DNA from: Sphingobacteriales bacterium
GTDB lineage: Bacteria; Bacteroidota; Bacteroidia; Chitinophagales; JADIYW01
Direction: 5' to 3'
Length of the DNA: 64,000 bases
NCBI GenBank assembly: GCA_016719635.1
Contig: JADJYT010000016.1
Location: forward strand, 124,001-188,000
The position numbers and the translations under genes were made by a program. The notes below the pieces were generated by a model, which saw only the letters and a program-made list of their open reading frames with translations, was not told the DNA's origin and ran no database searches. Within the stretch, counting starts at the first letter, position 1. Every line of letters begins with the position of its first letter. This document shows positions 51,559-60,296 of the stretch, piece after piece.

Positions 51559-51663
51559 ATGTCAACTCCAATTATTTCCTGTGTATTTACTTCCCGAAAA
51601 TAAATTGGTGTGCAAAAATACTATATTATTTCAAAGAAACAATAGAAAACAGTATAATTGTAG

Positions 51664-52095
51664 ATGGAAAAAATGATCAGCGACACAAGATACCATATCA
51701 ACAAGTATCTTTTAGCATTTATTCTTTCCTTTACCATCCTCTGTTTTTTCCTGGTATTGAACCATGAAATCTATTTACCCATTGGCAGCAACATTTCAGA
51801 TTTTACCGGAGATGGAATTAAAATTTTTTCACTTTTGCTTATTACCTCAGATACGACAATGACCTGCATTTTTCGGGGTTATTTTATCCCTACCGAGAGC
51901 ATATCATTTACATGGATGCCCAGCCGTTATGGGTATGGATAATAAAAACGATAGAAACCATTTACCTTTCATGAAGAAATTCCAATGGGTTATATTCAGT
52001 TCATTATTATGCTTAGTATATTTTTCTGTGGTTACTTTAACCTTCTGCTTATTATTAATTTCTGTGCAGACTTGCGAAGTTATTCCTCGGGATAG
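51664..52095 (+). pseudogene. decayed N-terminal remnant of a multi-pass glycosyltransferase-like protein
   Basis: The start encodes a basic N-terminus and a membrane helix (YLLAFILSFTILCFFLVLN), then a loop GDGIKIF. A missing base in the T6 run (51824-51829) puts the natural continuation, FTFAYYLRYDNDLHFSGLFYPYREH and YMDAQPLWVW, in another frame. A second shift near 51965 precedes more hydrophobic coding DNA ending at TAG 52095. The rest of the ~600-residue gene is gone. The opposite-strand GT2 gene ends 40 bp further on. Confidence 0.65.
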
Positions 52096-52134
52096 CTCAC
52101 CTGACAACTCCTGTATTGATCTAATAAGCACAGA

Positions 52135-52854
52135 CTATCCATGCCTCTTTTTTATCCGAAACAACGCCCTGAACATTTGCCAGCTATCACTAATAAGATG
52201 AACTTTAGACCCCTTTATGTCAATGCATCTAACAGGCAGGAAGTTAATGCTAATATTCAGTTTCTTCAGCAAAAAATGTACTTCAACGTCAAAGGCAAAT
52301 CGCTCTTCCGATATATTATTAAAAACCTGTTTTGCCAATGAGGATGGATATAGCTTATACCCACACTGTGTATCCCTGACGGAAATGCCTGTTATCTGCT
52401 GTATAAAGAAAGCATAGATCCTGCCAATAATTCTCCTATGCAAGAACAGCTTCATTTCCTGATTGTCTTTGCCTAGTTCTCTCGATCCGAAGTATACCTC
52501 ATTTATTTTTGTAAAGTCAATCCACTCCATATTCACCCACTCGTCAATCTGATCCATGGAATAGGAAAGGTCGGCATCATTGCAAAGTACCCAGGGTTGT
52601 GTTACTGTCATGATACCTTCTTTAACCGCATTACCCTTGCCTCTGTTGGTTTGAACCGGGATAATCTTGATATTAAATTGAGGATATTTGGATTGCATCT
52701 GTCGCAGATACCTGACGGTAGAATCCGTACTGCCATCATCCACAAATATGATTTCTTTAATCAGCTGATGCTGGTTATTATATTCTTTCAATCCCTGTTC
52801 CAGCAGATAAATCCTCTTTTCCTCGTTATATAATGCAAAAACCAATGTAATCAT
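52135..52854 (-). CDS. GT2 glycosyltransferase, dolichyl/polyprenyl-phosphate glucose synthase-like
   Basis: 239 residues, a single GT-A domain. Motifs are TLVFALYNEEKRI, FVDDGSTDSTV, NRGKGNAVKEG and the metal site NDADLSYS, then DTQCGYKLY, the pattern of ALG5/DPM1-like enzymes that charge a polyprenyl phosphate with one sugar. No membrane segment is seen. The adjacent 898-residue membrane protein upstream may use the product. Confidence 0.87.
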   Translation of the reverse strand: MITLVFALYNEEKRIYLLEQGLKEYNNQHQLIKEIIFVDDGSTDSTVRYLRQMQSKYPQFNIKIIPVQTNRGKGNAVKEGIMTVTQPWVLCNDADLSYSMDQIDEWVNMEWIDFTKINEVYFGSRELGKDNQEMKLFLHRRIIGRIYAFFIQQITGISVRDTQCGYKLYPSSLAKQVFNNISEERFAFDVEVHFLLKKLNISINFLPVRCIDIKGSKVHLISDSWQMFRALFRIKKRHG

Positions 52855-52892
52855 CTTGCCTGTCTTTCAGCTAACCTTTTTTCTTAATCTCT

Positions 52893-55589
52893 TTAAAACT
52901 CCAGTCCGTTTATCCTTTTGTACGGAGTTGAGTCCAATGTAAAATACCTCTTTCTTAAGCTTATCTCATGAATCGGCTCCTCCCACGGCACCCCCAGGAA
53001 TAACTGATTATTATTTATTTCCTCTAATTTCTTCTTGTCTGTATTGAGGTATATTGTCTGTGTTTTCCCGCTCACGGTACTCAATAATAATGTTTCGTAT
53101 GGCAACGCCCAACCAACGAGTATCTTGTCATGTTTAATCTCGTTGTCTTCCACAAAGAACTTGGCTATATTATTTTCCCTTCCATAAGCAAATATTGATT
53201 CGAGGTATTTTACCCTCGCCTTGTAAATCGTTTCTGATTTCATCCGTGCCAGCCCTAAGAGGGACAGAATAAACGCCATAAAGATGAATGTGTTCTTATA
53301 CTCCATCAAATTCTTTTCTGCATACACCAGGAAAACGATTAACGGGAATACAGAAATTGCCGCCATGTAGCATTCCATATACCCTAACGACTCTCCGTTT
53401 GGTATAGACAAATAGACCAATAAATACAAGGCAAGATATCCCAACGGCAACGCTGCCGCCAGCAGCCATTTCCGCCGCCAGCATAAATAAATGATAAACC
53501 CATAAAACAAAAACTTTGTCACCGGCAGCCGATGGTTGAACGTTTGCCGCCAGAAAAAAGTAAGGTAGGACTTATCTATCGCTTTCCACGAAAAGACGTT
53601 TATGTCTATACCGGATAATTTTCCCGCCTCATATCCGCTTTTAAAGAACGTGATTTTGACAATCAGAATGAGGATTGCCAGGACGATAAAATGGATATAC
53701 CGGATATTAGGTTCTATCAGGTGCAGACAGAACAATATTATCATTGCCACTACATAATAAAAAGGATGAATAAGGGAGATACTCAGCAGCAGAGCAACAC
53801 CCACCCCGTACCATATTGTTAGCGGAATGGGTTTCTCCTTATTCCTGTCGTTAAACGTCAGGAAGGCCATTATAAATACCATTACCGCAGAAGAAAAAAT
53901 CATCTCTGTCGGATAAAAGTAGCCGTAATGCAAAAAGAGGTGTGTACACAACAATGCACCCCACGCTAAGAATTCAGACTTGAGCAGATACCGTATCAGC
54001 AGAAAACCAGCAACATATACCAAAGCAAAATTGACAGAATAACCAATCATTACGATTCGCAAAGGGGCGGATAATTTAATCAGGAGCAGGGGAAGCCATT
54101 GTGAAATGACACTAATCGCACGGCCGGATTCAATGTTAAATCCTTCACTCTGTATCATCTTGTATAAATAATACCCGGTATCTCCGTAAGTTATCCTGGC
54201 TTTATAGTAATACACCGCCATTCCCAAGTACCACCCCAAAATGATGTAGGGGAACAGACTTAAGGCTTTCTGCCTGAAAGAGAAGAGTTTCTGAAATAGC
54301 TTATTCCCTCTGTTATATTCCTTTAAAGAAACATTTCTGTTTAACAAGACAAATACTGCAACGCTGTAAAAAACCGGGACAAGGAATAAATAGGTATAAG
54401 GAACCTGAATGAAACCATAAAATATTGAAAAATATATTTTTACTGCCCCTGCTAAATATATCCCGGAGTCTAACGCTTTTCGTTTCAGCCAATAAATTAC
54501 GGATAGTATCAAAGTGGTCGACAACACTAAGTAGAAATGTGTCTTTTGAAGGAAAGTAAACCGTTCTTCTATACTACCACTCTTATATTTGAAAACCCAT
54601 GATGCAAATCCGGTGCCGTTAAAAATATGCAAAGGCAACCCGTTGGTGTCCAGATGCCTCCATTCTCCGATGCCGGCCCTTGAATAGGCAGATGCCCATT
54701 CTTCAGGCAAACTCCAATTATTGTAAAATATAGGCACCATAATCACCGATACCAATACGGTAATTAGCATAACCAGAAAAAAGGATCTTTTAACTCCTGT
54801 TTCTTTTAACTCAACCAGTAAGAAGAGTGGTAATAAAACGACTACTGAATACCTTGTTAACAAACAAAGGAGAATAGCAATAAATTTCAGATACGTGTTT
54901 TTGTTGAGAATGCCTATTAACAGTAGTGTGTAAAAAGAAGCGTTCATTAGTTCTACCGTCCAGCCCAATGATGCAGCCTCTTTATCAATTGTTGCTTTTA
55001 TGAAAAGGAACAATAAAAAAAGTGAAAGCATGCTTGCAAATTCACTATTTTGTCCATATCCATTTTTTATAAGAATTGTGACCGTAACAATAAAGATCAG
55101 CAATACTATCATCCTGTAATCAAAGTGAAAATATTCTGCGGGTAAGAAAGGAAGCCATGAAAACGGGAGGTATCCGGGAAAAAACTCATACCCAAACTCT
55201 GATATTTTGGCATATACATTAGCTCCATTTATGAACCTTTCGCACATTAATCGTATCGTAGGAATTATGTCAGAATATTTAGGATCTATGGGATAATAGG
55301 TATATACCGCTTTAATACTACCCTTTGGGATAATCAATAGTATCACAATAAATAGATAAAAGACAAACAACATTAAATATAACGTCTGCCCTTTACTCAA
55401 TTTCCAATTCAAAGATGGCAAAACATATACCTCGTCAAAAGCCGGGTATATTAACAATACTCCGATCATTACGGAGACAATCAGCAATACAACGGGACTC
55501 AATAAGCTTCCAAAAATATTTCGGCAATAGGTAATTAATAGTATTTCACATACAATCAGAACAAACAGCAAGAGATTTTTTTTTGTCAT
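52893..55589 (-). CDS. very large multi-pass membrane protein, possible double GT-C glycosyltransferase
   Basis: 898 residues, mostly membrane helices. Two segments look like separate polytopic units: about 1-425 (with a periplasmic loop IRLMCERFINGANVYAKI and EFFPGYLPFSW, as in GT87-like proteins) and about 440-800 (with ITYGDTGYYLYKMIQSEG after its first helix), then a soluble tail (about 800-898). I infer a tandem of two GT-C-like modules or a duplication. It lies 38 bp upstream of the GT2 gene, a likely donor-making partner. Confidence 0.6.
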   Translation of the reverse strand: MTKKNLLLFVLIVCEILLITYCRNIFGSLLSPVVLLIVSVMIGVLLIYPAFDEVYVLPSLNWKLSKGQTLYLMLFVFYLFIVILLIIPKGSIKAVYTYYPIDPKYSDIIPTIRLMCERFINGANVYAKISEFGYEFFPGYLPFSWLPFLPAEYFHFDYRMIVLLIFIVTVTILIKNGYGQNSEFASMLSLFLLFLFIKATIDKEAASLGWTVELMNASFYTLLLIGILNKNTYLKFIAILLCLLTRYSVVVLLPLFLLVELKETGVKRSFFLVMLITVLVSVIMVPIFYNNWSLPEEWASAYSRAGIGEWRHLDTNGLPLHIFNGTGFASWVFKYKSGSIEERFTFLQKTHFYLVLSTTLILSVIYWLKRKALDSGIYLAGAVKIYFSIFYGFIQVPYTYLFLVPVFYSVAVFVLLNRNVSLKEYNRGNKLFQKLFSFRQKALSLFPYIILGWYLGMAVYYYKARITYGDTGYYLYKMIQSEGFNIESGRAISVISQWLPLLLIKLSAPLRIVMIGYSVNFALVYVAGFLLIRYLLKSEFLAWGALLCTHLFLHYGYFYPTEMIFSSAVMVFIMAFLTFNDRNKEKPIPLTIWYGVGVALLLSISLIHPFYYVVAMIILFCLHLIEPNIRYIHFIVLAILILIVKITFFKSGYEAGKLSGIDINVFSWKAIDKSYLTFFWRQTFNHRLPVTKFLFYGFIIYLCWRRKWLLAAALPLGYLALYLLVYLSIPNGESLGYMECYMAAISVFPLIVFLVYAEKNLMEYKNTFIFMAFILSLLGLARMKSETIYKARVKYLESIFAYGRENNIAKFFVEDNEIKHDKILVGWALPYETLLLSTVSGKTQTIYLNTDKKKLEEINNNQLFLGVPWEEPIHEISLRKRYFTLDSTPYKRINGLEF

Positions 55590-55601
55590 GATTGTGTATC
55601 T

Positions 55602-56777
55602 CTATTTGCTCTTTTCCAGCGCCTGCTGTATGTCTGCCTTAATATCGTCAATATGTTCCAATCCAACAGACACACGGATAGTGCCGCCATATATGCCGGC
55701 TGCTTCGCGCACGCTTTCCTCTATCTTGGAGTGGGTGGTAGAGGCGGGATGCGTGGCAATGGTTCGGCAATCACCCAGATTGGCAGTATGTGAAAACATC
55801 TCTAAACTGTCGAGGAATTTTCTGCCTCTGTCTATGCCGCCCTTCACAATGAAGGTCACGACACCTCCGCCCTGCGACATCTGTTTCTTCGCCAGTTCAT
55901 ACTGCGGATGCGACGGCAAAAAAGGATACTTCACATCTTCGATTTCTTCGTGTGCTTCCAGCCACTTCGCCAATTCCAGTGCATTCTCGCAATGCCTGTC
56001 CATGCGTACATGCAGTGTTTCCAGGCTTTTAGACAATACCCATGCATTGAACGGCGACATGGCCGGGCCGGTTTGGCGGCAGAACGCCCGCACTTCTTTC
56101 ATCAGCGCGGCGCTGCCCAGCACCACCCCTCCGCAAACCCTTCCCTGCCCGTCAATGAACTTAGTGGCAGAGTGCGTAATGATGTCCGCACCATATTGTG
56201 CAGGAGTTTGCAGATACGGTGTTGCAAAACAATTATCGATATTCACCAGCAAATGGTGTTTTTTTCCCAGTCCGCACAGGTACTCCATATCAATCAGCAC
56301 CAGGCCCGGATTGGAAGGCGTTTCTGCAAAAATCATTTTAGTGTTCGACTGAATCAATCCTTCCCAGGTATCGGGTTTATTGATATCAAAAAAGGAATAC
56401 TCTATGCCCCACTTTGGAAGAAACTCTTTGATGATTCTGGTGGAGGATGCAAACAAAGCAGACGATGCCAGGATATGATCGCCCTGTTTCAGGAATGTCA
56501 GGATGGAAGCGAACACGGCGGCCATACCCGTTGCCGTTCCGAAGCCGTCTTCCGTTCCTTCGAGCACAGACATTTTTTCCACAAATTCATTAACGTTCGG
56601 ATTGGAGAAACGGGAGTAGATATTATCAACATATTCATCCGCAAATAAGGCGCGCGCCTGTTCCGCATCGTCAAATGTAAAGGAAGACGTCAGGTACAAC
56701 GGCACACTGTGCTCGCGGAACGCTTTCTCATGCTGCGTACGAATCGCATTGGTGGCGAAGTGAGTGTATTTTTTCAT
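55602..56777 (-). CDS. metZ: O-succinylhomoserine sulfhydrylase / cystathionine gamma-synthase family
   Basis: About 391 residues from ATG 56777 (MKKYTHFATNAIRTQ). The frame continues upstream but enters a REP-like element, so that extension is rejected. PLP enzyme of the Cys/Met group: SRFSNPNVNEFVEKMSVLEG, ATGMAAVFASILTFL, a nucleophilic Lys in THSATKFIDGQGR, and HTANLGDCRTIATHPASTTH near the end. It is closest in pattern to MetZ, which makes homocysteine from O-succinylhomoserine and sulfide. A cystathionine gamma-synthase or methionine gamma-lyase role is possible. Confidence 0.87.
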   Translation of the reverse strand: MKKYTHFATNAIRTQHEKAFREHSVPLYLTSSFTFDDAEQARALFADEYVDNIYSRFSNPNVNEFVEKMSVLEGTEDGFGTATGMAAVFASILTFLKQGDHILASSALFASSTRIIKEFLPKWGIEYSFFDINKPDTWEGLIQSNTKMIFAETPSNPGLVLIDMEYLCGLGKKHHLLVNIDNCFATPYLQTPAQYGADIITHSATKFIDGQGRVCGGVVLGSAALMKEVRAFCRQTGPAMSPFNAWVLSKSLETLHVRMDRHCENALELAKWLEAHEEIEDVKYPFLPSHPQYELAKKQMSQGGGVVTFIVKGGIDRGRKFLDSLEMFSHTANLGDCRTIATHPASTTHSKIEESVREAAGIYGGTIRVSVGLEHIDDIKADIQQALEKSK

Positions 56778-56790
56778 ATATCCTTGTTTA

Positions 56791-56846
56791 GTCATTCCGG
56801 GTGTAACGAGAAACCTTACAAGGTCTCTCCCTTCATCCGAGATGAC
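56791..56846. repeat. REP-like element with GTCATTCCGG...CCGAGATGAC ends
   Basis: A 56-bp element: GTCATTCCGGGTG at one end and CATCCGAGATGAC at the other form an imperfect inverted repeat, with AGAAACC..GGTCTCTCC between. It is a short relative of the element at 5231-5345. It lies between osmC and metZ and gave the false extension of metZ. Confidence 0.65.
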
Positions 56847-56848
56847 AA

Positions 56849-57259
56849 TTAGCAAATCTCATAATCATGTGTAATGGCTGCCGTCTTATTCAGCATGTGC
56901 GTCACACTGCAATATTTATCCATTGACAGCTGGATGGCTTTTCCTACATTTTCTTTTTTCAGATTGCCTTCCAGTATAAAATGGATGTGAATCTTTGTAA
57001 ACACCATCGGATGTTCCGTTGCACGGTCTGCATTGACAATCACTTTATACCCTTTCACCTCTTCACGCATTTTATTCAGCATCGACAGCACATCCATGCT
57101 GGTGCAGCCTCCCAATGCCATTAAAACCATCTGCATCGGCCGTGCACCCAGACTTTCTCCGCCTATATCCGGAGAGCCGTCCATGTGTACGACTATACCA
57201 TCTTCGTTGCGGGCTTCGAGATGCACCTTGTTATTAACCCTTTGTATTTCAACTTGCAT
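56849..57259 (-). CDS. OsmC family protein
   Basis: 136 residues. The two redox Cys of the OsmC/Ohr family are present, in MALGGCTSMDVLSML and MDKYCSVTHML, and the beta-hairpin start is normal. OsmC-type proteins reduce organic peroxides or bind acyl thiol compounds as cytoplasmic dimers. It is upstream of metZ on the same strand, separated by a REP-like element, so co-transcription is uncertain. It may be YhfA-like more than true OsmC. Confidence 0.9.
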   Translation of the reverse strand: MQVEIQRVNNKVHLEARNEDGIVVHMDGSPDIGGESLGARPMQMVLMALGGCTSMDVLSMLNKMREEVKGYKVIVNADRATEHPMVFTKIHIHFILEGNLKKENVGKAIQLSMDKYCSVTHMLNKTAAITHDYEIC

Positions 57260-57322
57260 GGTATAAAGTTATCAGTTATTCGTAATTAGTTATTAGTGTC
57301 GGGTATTTTTTTAGTGTTAAAA

Positions 57323-57350
57323 CAAAAAAGCTGCCTTTTCAGGCAGCCGC
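57323..57350 (-). terminator. terminator after the outer-membrane barrel gene
   Basis: On the minus strand GCTGCC pairs with GGCAGC around a 6-nt loop, followed by TTTTTTG. It lies 23 bp after the stop at 57373. Confidence 0.85.
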
Positions 57351-57372
57351 TTCTGTTATTTACGACATGCCG

Positions 57373-58077
57373 TCATATTTTGAAAAGGGCATAAAACATG
57401 ACATTCGTATGCGTTATCCATTTATTATCCGTAATGGGAGATTCAAATTTTGGATTGGTAAAATCCAACAGCCCTTTATTCACTCGCGCACCGGCACCAA
57501 ACCCGCTTTTTGACACAAATTCGAACCCGGCACTCACACCGGCATCAAATGCACGAAAATATCGTTTATCGTTTACATCTTTTGGATTCTTATCATTACT
57601 TAAAGCATTGTTTTTTACATCGTCCACTAATACCATACCAGACACGCTATTGGTAATCTTTGTTTTTATCTGGACATTAACGGCGTAGGCGCCATATCCG
57701 CCTGCATAAAGATTAAACATCTTTCTCTTTCCAATATAAAATTTGAATAATACCGGAAATTCGATAGAATGAAAGTTGGAACGGATATATCCTTTGGTAA
57801 CATCATTATTCCATTTTTGCTGAACCCCCTTATTGATGTAAATCAGGTTTATCTCAATCGCAGCCACTTTTTTAAAACGGTGTTCATAACCAAAACCCGC
57901 CATTCCTCCTATCTTTACTCCATTTCTGGCTCCTTCATTGTCATTTTCCGCACTCATTGTCGCAAAGCCTACACCACCGAGGATAGTAGCCAAGTCTCGT
58001 TTTTGGGAAATATCTCTTGCAGATAACGATTGGCTGGAAAATACGGAAAGCAGTGTCACTAAAATGATTCGTTGCAT
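57373..58077 (-). CDS. outer-membrane beta-barrel protein (PorT-like group)
   Basis: 234 residues. Signal peptide (about 1-19, ending SLSA). Alternating strands with aromatic girdles (GFGYEHRFKKVAAIEINLIYINKG, YIRSNFHSIEFPVLFKFYIGKRKMFNLYAGGYGAYAV) and a final aromatic strand MFYALFKI fit an 8-stranded barrel. It has its own tandem promoter boxes and terminator, so it is a single-gene unit. Function unknown. Confidence 0.82.
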   Translation of the reverse strand: MQRIILVTLLSVFSSQSLSARDISQKRDLATILGGVGFATMSAENDNEGARNGVKIGGMAGFGYEHRFKKVAAIEINLIYINKGVQQKWNNDVTKGYIRSNFHSIEFPVLFKFYIGKRKMFNLYAGGYGAYAVNVQIKTKITNSVSGMVLVDDVKNNALSNDKNPKDVNDKRYFRAFDAGVSAGFEFVSKSGFGAGARVNKGLLDFTNPKFESPITDNKWITHTNVMFYALFKI

Positions 58078-58099
58078 AAGTCTAATTTTGAATAGAACG

Positions 58100-58119
58100 C
58101 AAATATACCGGCAAATATA
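58100..58119 (-). promoter_or_regulatory. tandem -7 boxes (TATATTTG twice) of the barrel gene
   Basis: On the minus strand two perfect TATATTTG boxes (58112-58119 and 58100-58107) start 12 bp apart, the nearer 22 bp before the ATG. Either two start sites are used or one copy is inactive. Confidence 0.55.
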
Positions 58120-58175
58120 TTTTCAGTTTACTTTTTTATCAAAAATACTTAATAACAGGTAGTGTATAGTTTGTA

Positions 58176-60242
58176 CTATTTTCTGACGATAGTAACCCTT
58201 TCTCCTTTGGAATGGGATTTGAATTCCGGCGCGTACATGCTTTCTATCAATGTAATACCGTTGGAGAAATTACCCGCGATGGTCACCCGCATGGAATATT
58301 CAAACACATACACCCCTTTCTGCATCCAGTCCATAAAGAAATGAGTAGCCACATCTTTTGTGCTTTCATAGTAACCCAATCCATCCTGGTATTTGTACTG
58401 CGACAACACATTGACCGGTTCAAATCCGGCAGCACGCATATCTTTCAAGTGTACGTATTCCAGGTTTCTGTCCGTTCGTAATTCGATGCGGACTTTTACA
58501 ACATCGCCCACCCGCAAAGGTGTTTTATCGGAGATGGTAATCAGTTTTTTTCCTTCACCGGTATTCTCTTCTTTAAACAGTTTCTTAGTTAATTGCAGGG
58601 ATGTGGCTGCGCCTGAAATTTTATCCAGGTCTTCGAAATACTGCCAGTAAACAGCACCCCAGGCAGGCCCTTTATCTTTCTTCTTCAGTTCAATCTTCGC
58701 CATAGATGGAGTGATTTGTTCCGGTTTCCAGCTGATTTTGTAATAGCCTGTGCCAGGTTCTACAGTAGCACCTAGAGCCATCGGGTCGATTGTCTTTCCA
58801 TTCATGGATACCTGTACCAGCTGGTCGGATTTTGTCCAGTCCTTTCCTTGTAAGAGCAACGCATAACAAGCCTCTGCCGTTGCTTTGGTAGACTTCCAGG
58901 AAGTCGTTTGTTTTTGTTTCAGCAGCCACACTTTCATTTCATCCACCGATTTGTTGTCGTTAGCCACCTCATGAAACGCTTCGATGAGCAATGCCTGTGT
59001 TTCCACCGGCGCCTGATACCAGTACCAACCGCCTGTTTCATTGGCTTTCCAGTACATGCCCAGTTCTTCGCTGTTGATGGCATTCTGTTTCAGCGAAACA
59101 ATGATTTTATCCGCTGCAGGTTTTTCTTTCGTGCGTTGTAATACCAACGCCAGCATGGCTTTGGAGTATAAATCCTGATTCAACCAGTTGTCCTTAGCCT
59201 GTTGGAGGAAATAATCATAGGCCTCCTTGTTTTTATCTTCCATTTTAAAATCAAAGAAGGAACGTGCATACAAGGCGTGAATGTTGGAATGGTAAAGGTG
59301 ATTTTTTTTCAGATAATCCTTATCGTATTTTTTGATATTCTCCAAATCTTCTGTAAGGCGGTCATCCAGATATGCGACTGCTTTTTGCAGCATGCCGTTA
59401 ATCTCTGCGTTTTTCTTCAGGTTCAATACTTCCAGTTTAGACAGATGCCCTAATCCCGCTACGATATGCTGGGTGATATAACGGTTTTCAGGCATGCCCG
59501 GAAACCAGGTAAAGCCCCCGTTGGGTGTCTGCATCTGCATCAGTTTCTGCAGAGCCTTCTGCTGTTCATCCGCCATCTTTGTCAGGTCAAAAAGCAAGGC
59601 TATTCGTTTCTTCTGTTCGGTTTCATTTTGCGCATCACGCACCCAGGGTGTCTCTTCCAGCAATACGGCCTTCAGCTCCTGATTCTTTTCCAGATTCGAC
59701 AGCAAAGCGTCGGTATTTTTCCACTTCTCAAAAATGGTTTTGATTTTTGGATTCTGGCTGGCAATATAGGATGCCAGCGTGTTGGCATAATATCGGGAGA
59801 ATATCTGTTCCGCGCACTCAAACGGATATTCCATCATGTAAGGTAGTGCCTGAACGGCATACCACACCGGCTGAGATGACATTTCAAGTGTGAGGTTGTA
59901 ATTCTTAAGTGTCGTGGACTTATTGTTTAATAATTTACCAAACGTGTAGGATTTTCTATCCTGTCCGCGCACCCATAACGGCATCGTTTCCGTCACCATC
60001 ATTCTGTTCGGCAATACTACCAGCGTTGCCTGCTCTCCGTCGCTGAAATTTTCCGCCGATGCCACTACCTTATATGTAACGGCATCAATTCCTGAAGGTA
60101 TTTGTAGTGTCCAGCTCACTGCCGTATTTCTTCCTTTCTCAACAGAGAATTCTCTTTCCCCGATAGTATTAAACCGCCCGTGAACCGCCTCCATGATTTT
60201 GGGCGTGATTTCTTTCATCGTCATAGCATCATACAATACCAA
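58176..60242 (-). CDS. alpha-2-macroglobulin family protein, C-terminal part (after in-frame stop)
   Basis: The part downstream of an in-frame TAA at 60297. The frame is open and coding back to 60296 (FTTKITNLSDKNLSGKADLVLYDAMT); the listed start is the first TTG. It holds the thioester site CAEQ in MMEYPFECAEQIFSRYYA, an alpha/alpha toroid (VAGLGHLSKLEVLNLKKNAEI...) and the receptor-binding-like end. These proteins trap proteases in the bacterial periplasm or at the surface. Without the N-terminal MG domains and signal it would not work. Confidence 0.88.
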   Translation of the reverse strand: MVLYDAMTMKEITPKIMEAVHGRFNTIGEREFSVEKGRNTAVSWTLQIPSGIDAVTYKVVASAENFSDGEQATLVVLPNRMMVTETMPLWVRGQDRKSYTFGKLLNNKSTTLKNYNLTLEMSSQPVWYAVQALPYMMEYPFECAEQIFSRYYANTLASYIASQNPKIKTIFEKWKNTDALLSNLEKNQELKAVLLEETPWVRDAQNETEQKKRIALLFDLTKMADEQQKALQKLMQMQTPNGGFTWFPGMPENRYITQHIVAGLGHLSKLEVLNLKKNAEINGMLQKAVAYLDDRLTEDLENIKKYDKDYLKKNHLYHSNIHALYARSFFDFKMEDKNKEAYDYFLQQAKDNWLNQDLYSKAMLALVLQRTKEKPAADKIIVSLKQNAINSEELGMYWKANETGGWYWYQAPVETQALLIEAFHEVANDNKSVDEMKVWLLKQKQTTSWKSTKATAEACYALLLQGKDWTKSDQLVQVSMNGKTIDPMALGATVEPGTGYYKISWKPEQITPSMAKIELKKKDKGPAWGAVYWQYFEDLDKISGAATSLQLTKKLFKEENTGEGKKLITISDKTPLRVGDVVKVRIELRTDRNLEYVHLKDMRAAGFEPVNVLSQYKYQDGLGYYESTKDVATHFFMDWMQKGVYVFEYSMRVTIAGNFSNGITLIESMYAPEFKSHSKGERVTIVRK

Positions 60243-60296
60243 ATCAGCTTTTCCGGATAAATTCTTATCAGACAGGTTGGTGATTTTTGTAGTAAA

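Noticed and set aside
52893..55589. Two genes fused by assembly error
   Set aside because: The frame is continuous through a plausible linker and codon use does not change; a natural fusion is simpler.
55588..56648. Long + strand frames opposite metZ
   Set aside because: metZ is certain by PLP and family motifs; the antisense frames have no family pattern.
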